Shown here: piece after piece, positions 26,400 through 32,584 of the stretch
How the letters are laid out: every line of letters starts with the position of its first letter
Numbering within the stretch: position 1 is the first letter of the stretch
Assembly: GCA_028751075.1 (NCBI GenBank)
Contig: JAQZDA010000019.1
Span: 1 to 37,461, forward strand
DNA length: 37,461 bases
Direction: 5' to 3'
From: Euryarchaeota archaeon Ods02
Lineage (GTDB): Archaea > Halobacteriota > Halobacteria > Halobacteriales > Halorutilaceae
Notes under the pieces: generated by a model
The model's database searches: none
What the model saw: the letters and a program-made list of their open reading frames with translations, nothing else
Told to the model about the DNA's origin: nothing
Position numbers and translations under genes: made by a program

Positions 26400-26639
26400 A
26401 TGCACGGGTTCGCAACCATGCCTAACATGACGATACGGGTTCCCGAGGACCTCAAGGACGCGATGGACGACCACCCGGAGATAAACTGGAGCGAGGTCGC
26501 GCGAAGGTCGATGCAGGAGTATCTCCACAAGCTAGAGATAGCCGACCAGCTCGCCTCCAAGAGCGAGCTCACCCGGGAAGAAGCCCAGGAGCTCAGCGAC
26601 GAGCTGAAGCGAGACATCGGGGAACACTACGAAGCCTAG
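26400..26639 (+). CDS. Ribbon-helix-helix antitoxin (VapB-like)
   Basis: A 79-aa protein (73 aa if the ATG at 26418 is used). It shows the RHH strand and helices NMTIRVPEDLKDAMDDHPE, then NWSEVARRSMQEYL, the DNA-binding part of many VapB-type antitoxins. An acidic helical tail (SKSELTREEAQELSDELKRD) is the expected toxin-binding region. Its TAG is followed directly by the ATG of the PIN gene, so the pair is coupled. The antitoxin should bind its own promoter; a TATA-like ACTTATCTAC lies at about 26374-26383. Confidence 0.85.
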   Translation: MHGFATMPNMTIRVPEDLKDAMDDHPEINWSEVARRSMQEYLHKLEIADQLASKSELTREEAQELSDELKRDIGEHYEA

Positions 26640-27056
26640 ATGCAGCTCGTCGTAGACACGAACGTCGTCTTCTCCGCCCTCATAGCCGACGGTAAAACCC
26701 GGGAATCGTTGCTCTACCCCAGCTTCGACCTGTACGTACCCGAGCACTTCTTCCAGGAGCTCGACGACAACAGATCCACCGTGGAGGAGAAGACAGGGCT
26801 GTCCGAGTCCGAGCTGAACCTCCTGACAAGCATCCTCTTCGAACGGATACACGCGACACCCCGGGAGGAGTTCAAGGACGAGATACCCAGGGCTCGGGAG
26901 GCGCTCTCCGAGGACGAGCCAGGTGACAGCGCCTTCCTCGCGCTCGCCATACACCTCGACGCAGCCGTCTGGAGCGACGACCAGGACTTCCGAAAGCAGG
27001 ACGTAGTCCAGACCTACACCACCGAAGAGATACTCGAACGACACGGCTTCATCTGA
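26640..27056 (+). CDS. PIN-domain ribonuclease toxin (VapC-like)
   Basis: A 138-aa PIN domain. The first catalytic Asp is in QLVVDTNVVFSALI; the second acidic cluster is EDEPGDSAFLALAIHLDAAV and the last is WSDDQDF. This is the standard order of acidic residues that hold Mg/Mn in VapC ribonucleases, which cut tRNA or rRNA when released from the antitoxin. With the RHH protein immediately upstream (zero spacing) it forms a complete toxin-antitoxin module. The RNA target is unknown. Confidence 0.87.
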   Translation: MQLVVDTNVVFSALIADGKTRESLLYPSFDLYVPEHFFQELDDNRSTVEEKTGLSESELNLLTSILFERIHATPREEFKDEIPRAREALSEDEPGDSAFLALAIHLDAAVWSDDQDFRKQDVVQTYTTEEILERHGFI

Positions 27057-27207
27057 ACCCAAGCCGACGTCCTGCGGCCTGAACAGGATAGCTAGTAGAT
27101 GTGGTTTCCATCTGTATGAGCAGGTCTATAGAGGAGAGGTCTCCGCTCTCGTGACCTGCTCCGAGCTGAACTGCTTCGATTAAGGTCGTCGTTCGTCGAC
27201 CCCTAAC

Positions 27208-27217
27208 CATTATTTAC
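27208..27217 (+). promoter_or_regulatory. TATA box of the lipoprotein pair
   Basis: CATTATTTAC centred about 27 nt before the ATG at 27239, a leaderless arrangement. Confidence 0.5.
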
Positions 27218-27238
27218 CGTGGCTGCCTGGGTTGTAGT

Positions 27239-28273
27239 ATGGTTGGGGAGTACAAGCCACCTTTAGAAGCGTTGCTTACTGTCTTGTTCCTCGTGATGAT
27301 CTTCGCGTCGTCTGGATGCATCGGTTCAGAGGGTCTCTACGCCGACAAGGACACGGACACCCTCGAGCTCGTGCCCGAGGAGCTCTCGGACACCGAGGTC
27401 ACCGAGGTAGTACACGTAGACGGAAGCTTCTTCGACGACGACCGCACCGAGAGACTGATGACTTCGAGCCTCGAACGATCCAAGGAATCAGCTGGCTCCG
27501 AGTACGACGGACCCGCGGACTACGAGGAGTTTCTGGAGGAAGGAGGCTCGAACCTGCCGAGGTACAGTGACGTAGAGGAGGCCACCTTAGTACGGGCTAT
27601 GGAGTGGAAGGACGTTGGCACCGCGAGGTCCATCGAGGCTGCCATCGTCGTCTCGGACTGGACGCTTGAGAACGCCTCCAGCTCAGTGATAAACCCGAAT
27701 CCACCGCCTGAGGACTTAGTAGAAGATATACCAGACATAGACGAGGAGGATATCCGGCATCCAGGCGAGCCAAAGGAGTATAGAGGTGTCGAGATTCACG
27801 CCGACACGCGGGAAGCCGTAGCACACATCGAGGAAGAGAACCTGTTCATCATAGCGAAAGAGAAGGACGTCGAACGGATGATAGACCTCTACATGGGTGA
27901 TGGAGACGTCGAACCGCTATCGGGGGACATCCGAGACAGGATAGACACTCTGGCCGAGGAACCCAGACCAATCTCGTTCGCGGGAGAGCTCCACTCGTTC
28001 ACCTTCGCGGAGGAGTTCGACGAGGGCTCGGGACACCTGACCTCCGGCGAGGTCTACTACGAGGACGACGAGCTCCACGTAGACGCGTCTATACAGCAGG
28101 ACTCCATGGAAGAGGCACGGCAGACCGAGTCCCGACTGAACCGGATGGTGACAGCGCTATCGGAGCAGGATCGAGCACGGCAGTTCGCCGCCAACATCGA
28201 TGTAACCCATCAGGAAAACGCGGTAGAGATACGGTACACGGTGGAGATCGACGAAGGACTGGGATGGCTCTGA
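27239..28273 (+). CDS. Predicted lipoprotein of unknown function (paralogue 1)
   Basis: A 344-aa exported protein. A signal peptide (LLTVLFLVMIFASSGCIG) ends in a haloarchaeal-type lipobox with the Cys at residue 28, so the mature protein is probably lipid-anchored on the outer face of the membrane. The acidic extracytoplasmic region starts with LELVPEELSDTEVTEVVHVD and has repeated alpha-beta segments. Its 3' end overlaps the next gene by 10 bp, and the two are clearly paralogues: both have the ELVPE...VDG opening, an S-D-W segment (VSDWTLENA here) and the YRGVEIH / YNGVTTY counterpart. I do not recognise the family. Ligand binding is only a guess. Confidence 0.75.
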   Translation: MVGEYKPPLEALLTVLFLVMIFASSGCIGSEGLYADKDTDTLELVPEELSDTEVTEVVHVDGSFFDDDRTERLMTSSLERSKESAGSEYDGPADYEEFLEEGGSNLPRYSDVEEATLVRAMEWKDVGTARSIEAAIVVSDWTLENASSSVINPNPPPEDLVEDIPDIDEEDIRHPGEPKEYRGVEIHADTREAVAHIEEENLFIIAKEKDVERMIDLYMGDGDVEPLSGDIRDRIDTLAEEPRPISFAGELHSFTFAEEFDEGSGHLTSGEVYYEDDELHVDASIQQDSMEEARQTESRLNRMVTALSEQDRARQFAANIDVTHQENAVEIRYTVEIDEGLGWL

Positions 28274-29412
28274 TACAGCGTGCAACCCAGCCGAGGAGTA
28301 GTCGAGGAACCACAGTCGTACGGATGGCTCTAGTGGTAGCCCTGGCTTCGACAGCAGTAGCCCTATCAGGCTGCGTCGGCCTCGACTCGACGTTCGCGGA
28401 TGACGAACTGAGCGACACGGTGGAGCTGGTGCCCGAGGACGCTGACTTCGTCGTCAAGGTAGACGGCGACGTACTACAGGACGACGACCTCGAAACGGTT
28501 TTCCAGGCAGCCTACGACAGGTCCACCGAGAAATCAACCGACGAGGACGGCGACGCAGACATCTCCGACAGAGAGGGCGTCGACACCGACGCGGAAGCCG
28601 GCGGAACATCTGACGGGGAGGGTGACACCAGTGGAGGCGGCGACGACGGTCTACCGGACAGCTACATCGATCACCTCGAAGACACCACCGAAGCGGTCAG
28701 CGTCGAAGACGTGGACGAGATAGTAGTGACTGGATATCTCCACGACGACGTACCAGATGGACTACCGATACCGTATCCGAAGTCCTACTCCGTGTTGATC
28801 TCGTCAGACTGGAGCACCGAGGACGTGGTGCAGGAGATAGAAGCACAGATGCATGGTAACCTGTCCAGAGAGAGCTACAACGGCGTCACCACCTACGTAG
28901 CCGAGGACCCCGAGGTCATGCTCGCGGACCTGGGAGATGGAGAGTTCGCGCTGTCGGGGATTCGGAAGTACGGGTTCGGGAGGACCGACGCCAACACCAC
29001 GAGAGACGTGGTCGACGTACACGAAGGCGACCTCCCCAGGTTCTCCGGAACTCTCGAAGACGAGTTTAGAGGGGTGAACCACGGCCACCTCGGCTTCGCC
29101 GTCGAGCCAGACGGCCGAGACGTAGGCACTCTCGTGGAGGGTGTCACCGGCGCCAGCGGCGTGCTATCCACCGACGACGGCCGGATTCTCTACGAGTCCA
29201 CCGTCGAGATGGACGACCCCGACAAAGCCTCCGAGATCACAGCAGACACTAACCACCTGCTATTGGGGGTAGAGCGCAGAGAGGACATCAGGAACATCAC
29301 CTACCCGCTACAGATAGAACGCGAGGGAACCGAGATCCACGTGAGATACAGCAGGGACACCGACGACCTCGCAGAAGCCATCGAAGCCATCGAAGAGATA
29401 GGCATCAGGTAG
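28264..29412 (+). CDS. Predicted lipoprotein of unknown function (paralogue 2)
   Basis: A 382-aa exported protein. A charged N-region with two arginines (RSSRGTTVVRMALVVALAST) leads to the lipobox AVALSGCVG. The body starts with VELVPEDADFVVKVDGD, matching the upstream paralogue. It contains a very acidic, Gly- and Ser-rich linker (about residues 93-130: EDGDGDAD...TSGGGDDG) absent from the first copy. SSDWSTEDVVQEIEAQ and YNGVTTYVAEDPEVMLADL correspond to segments in paralogue 1. The 10-bp overlap implies one transcript. Whether two arginines place it on the Tat route, common in haloarchaea, is uncertain. Function unknown. Confidence 0.75.
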   Translation: MALIQRATQPRSSRGTTVVRMALVVALASTAVALSGCVGLDSTFADDELSDTVELVPEDADFVVKVDGDVLQDDDLETVFQAAYDRSTEKSTDEDGDADISDREGVDTDAEAGGTSDGEGDTSGGGDDGLPDSYIDHLEDTTEAVSVEDVDEIVVTGYLHDDVPDGLPIPYPKSYSVLISSDWSTEDVVQEIEAQMHGNLSRESYNGVTTYVAEDPEVMLADLGDGEFALSGIRKYGFGRTDANTTRDVVDVHEGDLPRFSGTLEDEFRGVNHGHLGFAVEPDGRDVGTLVEGVTGASGVLSTDDGRILYESTVEMDDPDKASEITADTNHLLLGVERREDIRNITYPLQIEREGTEIHVRYSRDTDDLAEAIEAIEEIGIR

Positions 29413-29663
29413 GTGAAAGGGCAAGTATCAGGGTGTCTCAGCAGGTGCAGGCAGAGAGCTAACCGGACAAGAAGGACCAGGCCGAGCATCTCGTAGCCGG
29501 TCTCGCCTACGAGCATGCGACGAGCAATCGTCTATCTACGCCGGCTGTGATGGAGTTTCGAGAAGCAGAGCACGTCTAGTATCACTGACCCGGAAGTAGT
29601 TCGGTATAGACCAGTTCGGTCAGCACCAAAACGGTCCTCCGGAATCGGTACGAAAACCAATTC

Positions 29664-30059
29664 ATGACACTTACTGGAGACGACCACAAGCGACAGCGCG
29701 AAAACCTCCAGCTCCTGCTCCAGGAGACCCGCTACGTCATCCTGCAGTACGTCATCGGGCATCCGGCGGGCCTGATAACCCTGGAGGAGCTCGACCACCT
29801 GATCACCGACAGGTCCCGGAGCACGCTACACGACCACCTTTCTAGGCTGCTGGAAGCCGGAGTGCTGGAGAGACAGGTGCTACCCGAGGAAGATAGACAG
29901 CGCGACCTCCCGCACGTGTTCTACGGGCTGTCAGACGACGGAGAGCAGCTCCTGAGGCGCCACAGCCTCCTGCAGCCAGAGGACAGCCTCAGGGAGCTGT
30001 ACAGCAAGATCGAGAGAGACAGCCGGACGAAGAAGTACGAGAACGCAGCTAGGCCGTAG
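29664..30059 (+). CDS. Winged helix-turn-helix transcriptional regulator
   Basis: A 131-aa DNA-binding protein. Helices ETRYVILQYVIGHP, TLEELDHLI and RSTLHDHLSRLLEAGVL, then a wing (RQVLPEEDRQRDLPHVFYGL) and DDGEQLLRR, form the ArsR/PadR-like fold common in haloarchaeal regulators. A helical C-terminus (LRELYSKIERDSRTKKYENA) could dimerise. It lies 141 bp upstream of a Fic/Doc-type gene on the same strand, which it may regulate. The latter has its own TATA box. Confidence 0.82.
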   Translation: MTLTGDDHKRQRENLQLLLQETRYVILQYVIGHPAGLITLEELDHLITDRSRSTLHDHLSRLLEAGVLERQVLPEEDRQRDLPHVFYGLSDDGEQLLRRHSLLQPEDSLRELYSKIERDSRTKKYENAARP

Positions 30060-30153
30060 TTGGGGGAGCTGAAGAGCAGGATGTCGAACACCGTCGGGTC
30101 GACGGGAGCGTGTCGCAGGCGGCGCTTTGACGCGACGGATAGGAGGGTCTCTG

Positions 30154-30166
30154 CGAAAGTATATAG
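30154..30166 (+). promoter_or_regulatory. BRE/TATA promoter of the Fic-like gene
   Basis: CGAAAG (BRE, 30154-30159) followed by TATATAG (30160-30166) is the best-matching promoter in this part of the window. It predicts transcription from about 30188 and so favours the ATG at 30201 over the TTG at 30060. Confidence 0.6.
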
Positions 30167-30200
30167 AGTGGGCCAGCCGTATACGGCGCCAGCGTCAGAG

Positions 30201-30872
30201 ATGATGGGTAGAACGGATCTCCCTGTCTGCGACGGCGGAGAGCCCGGCATACAGGAGGTGCCTTTCGACAGATACAGTCTGATAAGCATAAATCTCGCCC
30301 TGTACCTGTTGGAGGGTGCAGCGTACCCCGAGTTCGACGACCTGGGCCTGGATCCCGACGTCCGAGACAGCATGAGAGAGGCGGTGGAACGAGCGAACTC
30401 CGAGGTAGACGCATCGACCGCGCTACACGAAGTGATACAGGACACCGACGAAGGAGACACCCTCGAGCACCTGGCGAGAGCCGTCGTCGACGAAAGACAC
30501 ACGATCTCCGAGGTCTACGAAGCCACCGAAAAGCTCGTCGAAAGCTTCCCCCGCGGCGAACCGGTCGAGGTTCAGGCTGCTCTCTGGCAGAGAGCCATCG
30601 TGATGCTGCATATGTTCGACGACGCCAACCACAGAACCGGGTTCCGGTCGGTTCGGATCCTTCTCGACGAGAACGACGTAGAGATGAACGTCGACCCCTT
30701 CGACGACACCCTCCGGAAGCTAAACGAACGAACGATCGAGAGCTCCAAGGACGCGCGGAAGAAGCTACGGATAACCCAGAGAGTCGATCTAGATGACGTC
30801 AGAGACGAACCATTCGAGAGGAAAGATGTCTTCGGAGTCTGGCTGACCTACTTCCAGAGGATACTGGAGTGA
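30201..30872 (+). CDS. Fic/Doc-family protein
   Basis: A 223-aa helical protein. The core motif HMFDDANHRTGFR (about residues 137-149) matches the Fic/Doc active site H-x-F-x-[D/E]-[A/G]-N-x-R-x-x-x-R. The catalytic His, the acidic metal ligand, the Asn and both Arg are all present. The family transfers AMP or other nucleotide moieties to target proteins, and Doc phosphorylates EF-Tu. The residue pattern DANHRT lies between Doc (DGNKRT) and Fic (DGNGRT), so the reaction cannot be fixed. No inhibitory [S/T]xxxE[G/N] helix is evident to me. The start at 30201 follows the promoter. Its immediate upstream neighbour is a winged-helix regulator and its downstream neighbour a convergent tiny acidic ORF. 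Confidence 0.75.
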   Translation: MMGRTDLPVCDGGEPGIQEVPFDRYSLISINLALYLLEGAAYPEFDDLGLDPDVRDSMREAVERANSEVDASTALHEVIQDTDEGDTLEHLARAVVDERHTISEVYEATEKLVESFPRGEPVEVQAALWQRAIVMLHMFDDANHRTGFRSVRILLDENDVEMNVDPFDDTLRKLNERTIESSKDARKKLRITQRVDLDDVRDEPFERKDVFGVWLTYFQRILE

Positions 30873-30875
30873 CCT

Positions 30876-30995
30876 CTACCCGGACAACGAATCGTACAGC
30901 TCCGGATTCTCCCTGACGTCCCTGACCGTGCTGTCGAACACCTCGTCGTCCAGCCTGAACTCCAAGTCATCGCCGTCACCGTCCGTATCGCTCAT
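30876..30995 (-). CDS. Small acidic ORF, 39 aa
   Basis: Starts MSDTDGDGDDLEFRLDDEVF and finishes with a segment containing NPELYDSLSG. Codon pattern and acidity match real proteins of this genome. A possible TATA element (GTTTATGG on the minus strand, near 31023-31030) lies about 31 nt upstream. Its stop is 3 bp from the Fic gene stop, tail to tail. It could be a separate small protein or an unusual antisense-side partner of the Fic protein, but I see no Fic-inhibitory motif in it. The family is not recognised. Confidence 0.4.
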   Translation of the reverse strand: MSDTDGDGDDLEFRLDDEVFDSTVRDVRENPELYDSLSG

Positions 30996-31377
30996 TACAT
31001 CAACCTATAGCCCACGTGCGACCATAAACCCTGCGTCCAGAAACGACACACCTGCTCCAGAAGAACAGATACTACAGAGCTAGATGTAGGGAACCGCGTC
31101 CGTTGAGGGTTAGCTAAACAGGGCCGTGTAGTGCCAGACAGCGCCCTGGAGTTGAAGAACACAGGCTAGCGTTCACACCAGCCATACGAGATCAACTACT
31201 GGATATGCTCCGACATCGATCCCGTGTTTTCGTGGGTGCTGATGAGGTGTGGATGTCGTCTCTAGATTACTATCCCTCGACCTTGTACTGCCCCCTTCCA
31301 CCTAGTACTGCTCCACCAACAGCTGCCGCGGCCATCGACTTATCTACGTGGAGTCGTTATTGCTGGTGTCGCGTGAG
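30996..31377. other. Gene-free stretch
   Basis: I see no supported gene here. Short frames exist but lack the acidic composition of this genome. One inverted repeat, AGGGC near 31119 and GCCCT near 31142, could form a hairpin. The right end carries a TATA-like CTTATCTA at 31339-31346 for the next gene. Confidence 0.5.
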
Positions 31378-31722
31378 GTGCTACGCTTGACAGAACCCAG
31401 GGACTCTGACGTAGTCTGCAGCATATGTCAAGATAACCCCGTAGATAAGCATCCGGCCGAAGCTTACCCAAACTTAGTCTGTGAGAGCTGCGACCAACGG
31501 GCCGTGAACGAACATGGAGAAGAACCCTGGCATGGATGGCCGCCTGACGAGAACCCGGAGACGGAGGAAGATACAGTTCAGATGGCGCCTGACAGAGGTG
31601 AGAACCCCGTGTATATAGACGGCGAGAAATGCTGGCGTAGATACAGATTCGGAGGCTGGGTAACGATGAAGGACGACCACGACTGCGACTCGATCTCGGA
31701 GTTCTACGAGGAACACCGGTAG
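31378..31722 (+). CDS. Small Cys-containing putative zinc-ribbon protein
   Basis: An acidic protein of about 114 aa. CSICQDNPVDKHPAEAYPN followed by VCESCDQRAVN supplies two CxxC pairs that probably bind one zinc. The second half has PWHGWPPDENPE, PDRGENPVYIDGEKCWRRYR and FGGWVTMKD, aromatic-rich motifs that look conserved. I do not know a function; similar small proteins occur in haloarchaea. The start is uncertain: GTG 31348, GTG 31378 and TTG 31387 (giving MTEPRDSD) are all in frame, and the TATA-like box at 31339-31346 favours one of the last two. Confidence 0.68.
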   Translation: MLRLTEPRDSDVVCSICQDNPVDKHPAEAYPNLVCESCDQRAVNEHGEEPWHGWPPDENPETEEDTVQMAPDRGENPVYIDGEKCWRRYRFGGWVTMKDDHDCDSISEFYEEHR

Positions 31723-31744
31723 ACGGAGCGAGCATCGTACTGGT

Positions 31745-32094
31745 CGGTGGGGGGGGGGTTCGTCGAAGCGGAGACACTGTCGAGAAGATGCTCCCCCTCT
31801 TTCACCAGTTGGTGTCGGTGAAGCAGTCGTGCGCGAGCTCGAGCTTGTTTTCCCGACAACCTCGTCGACTCATACCACCAGCAGCTAAACAACGCAGTCT
31901 CCGACCTCTGCACCGGAAGACTACCCGAGATCATCAACGAGGTGTTCGAAGAGAGCTACAGGGAGGTTTTCGGGGAAGAGCCGGAGAGAGTTTGGTGGGG
32001 TGCTGGTTGTACGAGATTGAAACTCTTAGTTATGGGGTATTTCTATTGTGCCGGTAGCATCTTTGAGCATTTGCGGTATTTGAAATCAACATAA
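31745..32094 (+). pseudogene. Decayed gene, frameshifted and truncated
   Basis: Coding-like fragments are spread over different frames of the plus strand. One frame reads GDTVEKMLPLFHQLVS just after the G10 tract. Another reads GVGEAVVRELELVFP at about 31811-31855. A third, from 31855, reads DNLVDSYHQQLNNAV, then LPEIINEVFEESYREVFGEE. Joined, they give a plausible acidic helical protein, but no single frame is open and no start fits. After about 31990 the composition drops in GC and the third frame becomes unlike the host proteome, as if foreign DNA cut the gene short. The family is not recognised. Confidence 0.4.
31749..31758 (+). repeat. Poly-G tract (10 nt)
   Basis: Ten consecutive G residues 26 bp after the stop of the Cys-containing protein and at the 5' edge of decayed coding sequence. 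Confidence 0.9.
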
Positions 32095-32112
32095 ACTGCT
32101 TGCGAACTTTTA

Positions 32113-32130
32113 AGTATTAATTAAAATACT
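32113..32130 (+). promoter_or_regulatory. AT-rich promoter with inverted repeat
   Basis: AGTATT-AATTAA-AATACT, two 6-bp inverted arms around a 6-bp spacer, overlaps the probable TATA element just before the ATG at 32141. It could be an operator for the SRA-like gene. Confidence 0.4.
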
Positions 32131-32140
32131 ATTCGGTAGA

Positions 32141-32558
32141 ATGGGAGCTAGAAACCCTGGTATTTCTGCTGGTGAAGAGTTGACTAAAGAAGAAATAGAG
32201 GAAGTGTTCGATACCGGTTTCGGGTATCAAATATCTGGAATCAACCCCCGTAGAGATCAGAATGACCGTCGCTATATACTCCTATTTTCGAAGGATGATG
32301 GTCCATATGCAGATTCTGTGAGTGGGATTGACTTCGAATACCTTGGAGAAGGTTTAGAGGGTGACCAGTCACAGAATTCTCCAGGCAATTCAGCGTTGAT
32401 TGATGCGGTTAACACAACAATTCCAATCTACTTTTTCCAATAAGCCAGACTCAGATGAGGACTGGGTATACAAAGGTGAAGTAGATGTCCTAGGTTTCTC
32501 CAAAGAGAATAGGGGTGATAGGGAGGTATTCATTTTTAAAATGCGTCTTAGTGAATAG
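32141..32558 (+). pseudogene. SRA-like modified-DNA-binding domain protein, frameshifted at a T5 run
   Basis: The first frame gives 100 aa (start MGARNPGISAGEELTKEEIE) and stops at 32443. The continuing conserved sequence, NKPDSDEDWVYKGEVDVLGF and then REVFIFKMRLSE, is in the +1 frame and ends at TAG 32556-32558. The switch falls at TTTTT near 32431-32435: one T fewer would give a single protein of about 138 aa. Family-like features are LLFSKDDGPYADSVSG, then YLGEGLEGDQ...GNSALIDA and the Y-K-G-x-V pattern. This matches SRA/YDG-like domains found at the N-terminus of McrA-type HNH endonucleases, which read modified cytosines or phosphorothioate DNA. Here it stands without an HNH domain. Whether the frameshift is real, programmed or a sequencing error is open. 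Confidence 0.6.
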
Positions 32559-32584
32559 GTGTTGCGTCGGGAGCTAAATGGTGA

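Noticed and set aside
29301-29516. Minus-strand hydrophobic 71-aa ORF after the second lipoprotein.
   Set aside because: Partly antisense to the lipoprotein gene, Ser-rich second half, no promoter seen.
30060-30200. TTG start extending the Fic-like protein by 47 residues.
   Set aside because: The extension is Arg-rich and contains the best BRE/TATA promoter of the region; the ATG at 30201 is far more likely.
30876-30995. The 39-aa ORF as a Fic-inhibiting antitoxin with an [S/T]xxxE[G/N] motif.
   Set aside because: The closest segment, STVRDVREN, has the wrong spacing, so I do not claim that role.
31205-31340. A short frame reading MLRHRSRVFVGADEVWM as a transposase remnant.
   Set aside because: Too short and without a DDE or other transposase motif; no terminal inverted repeats found.
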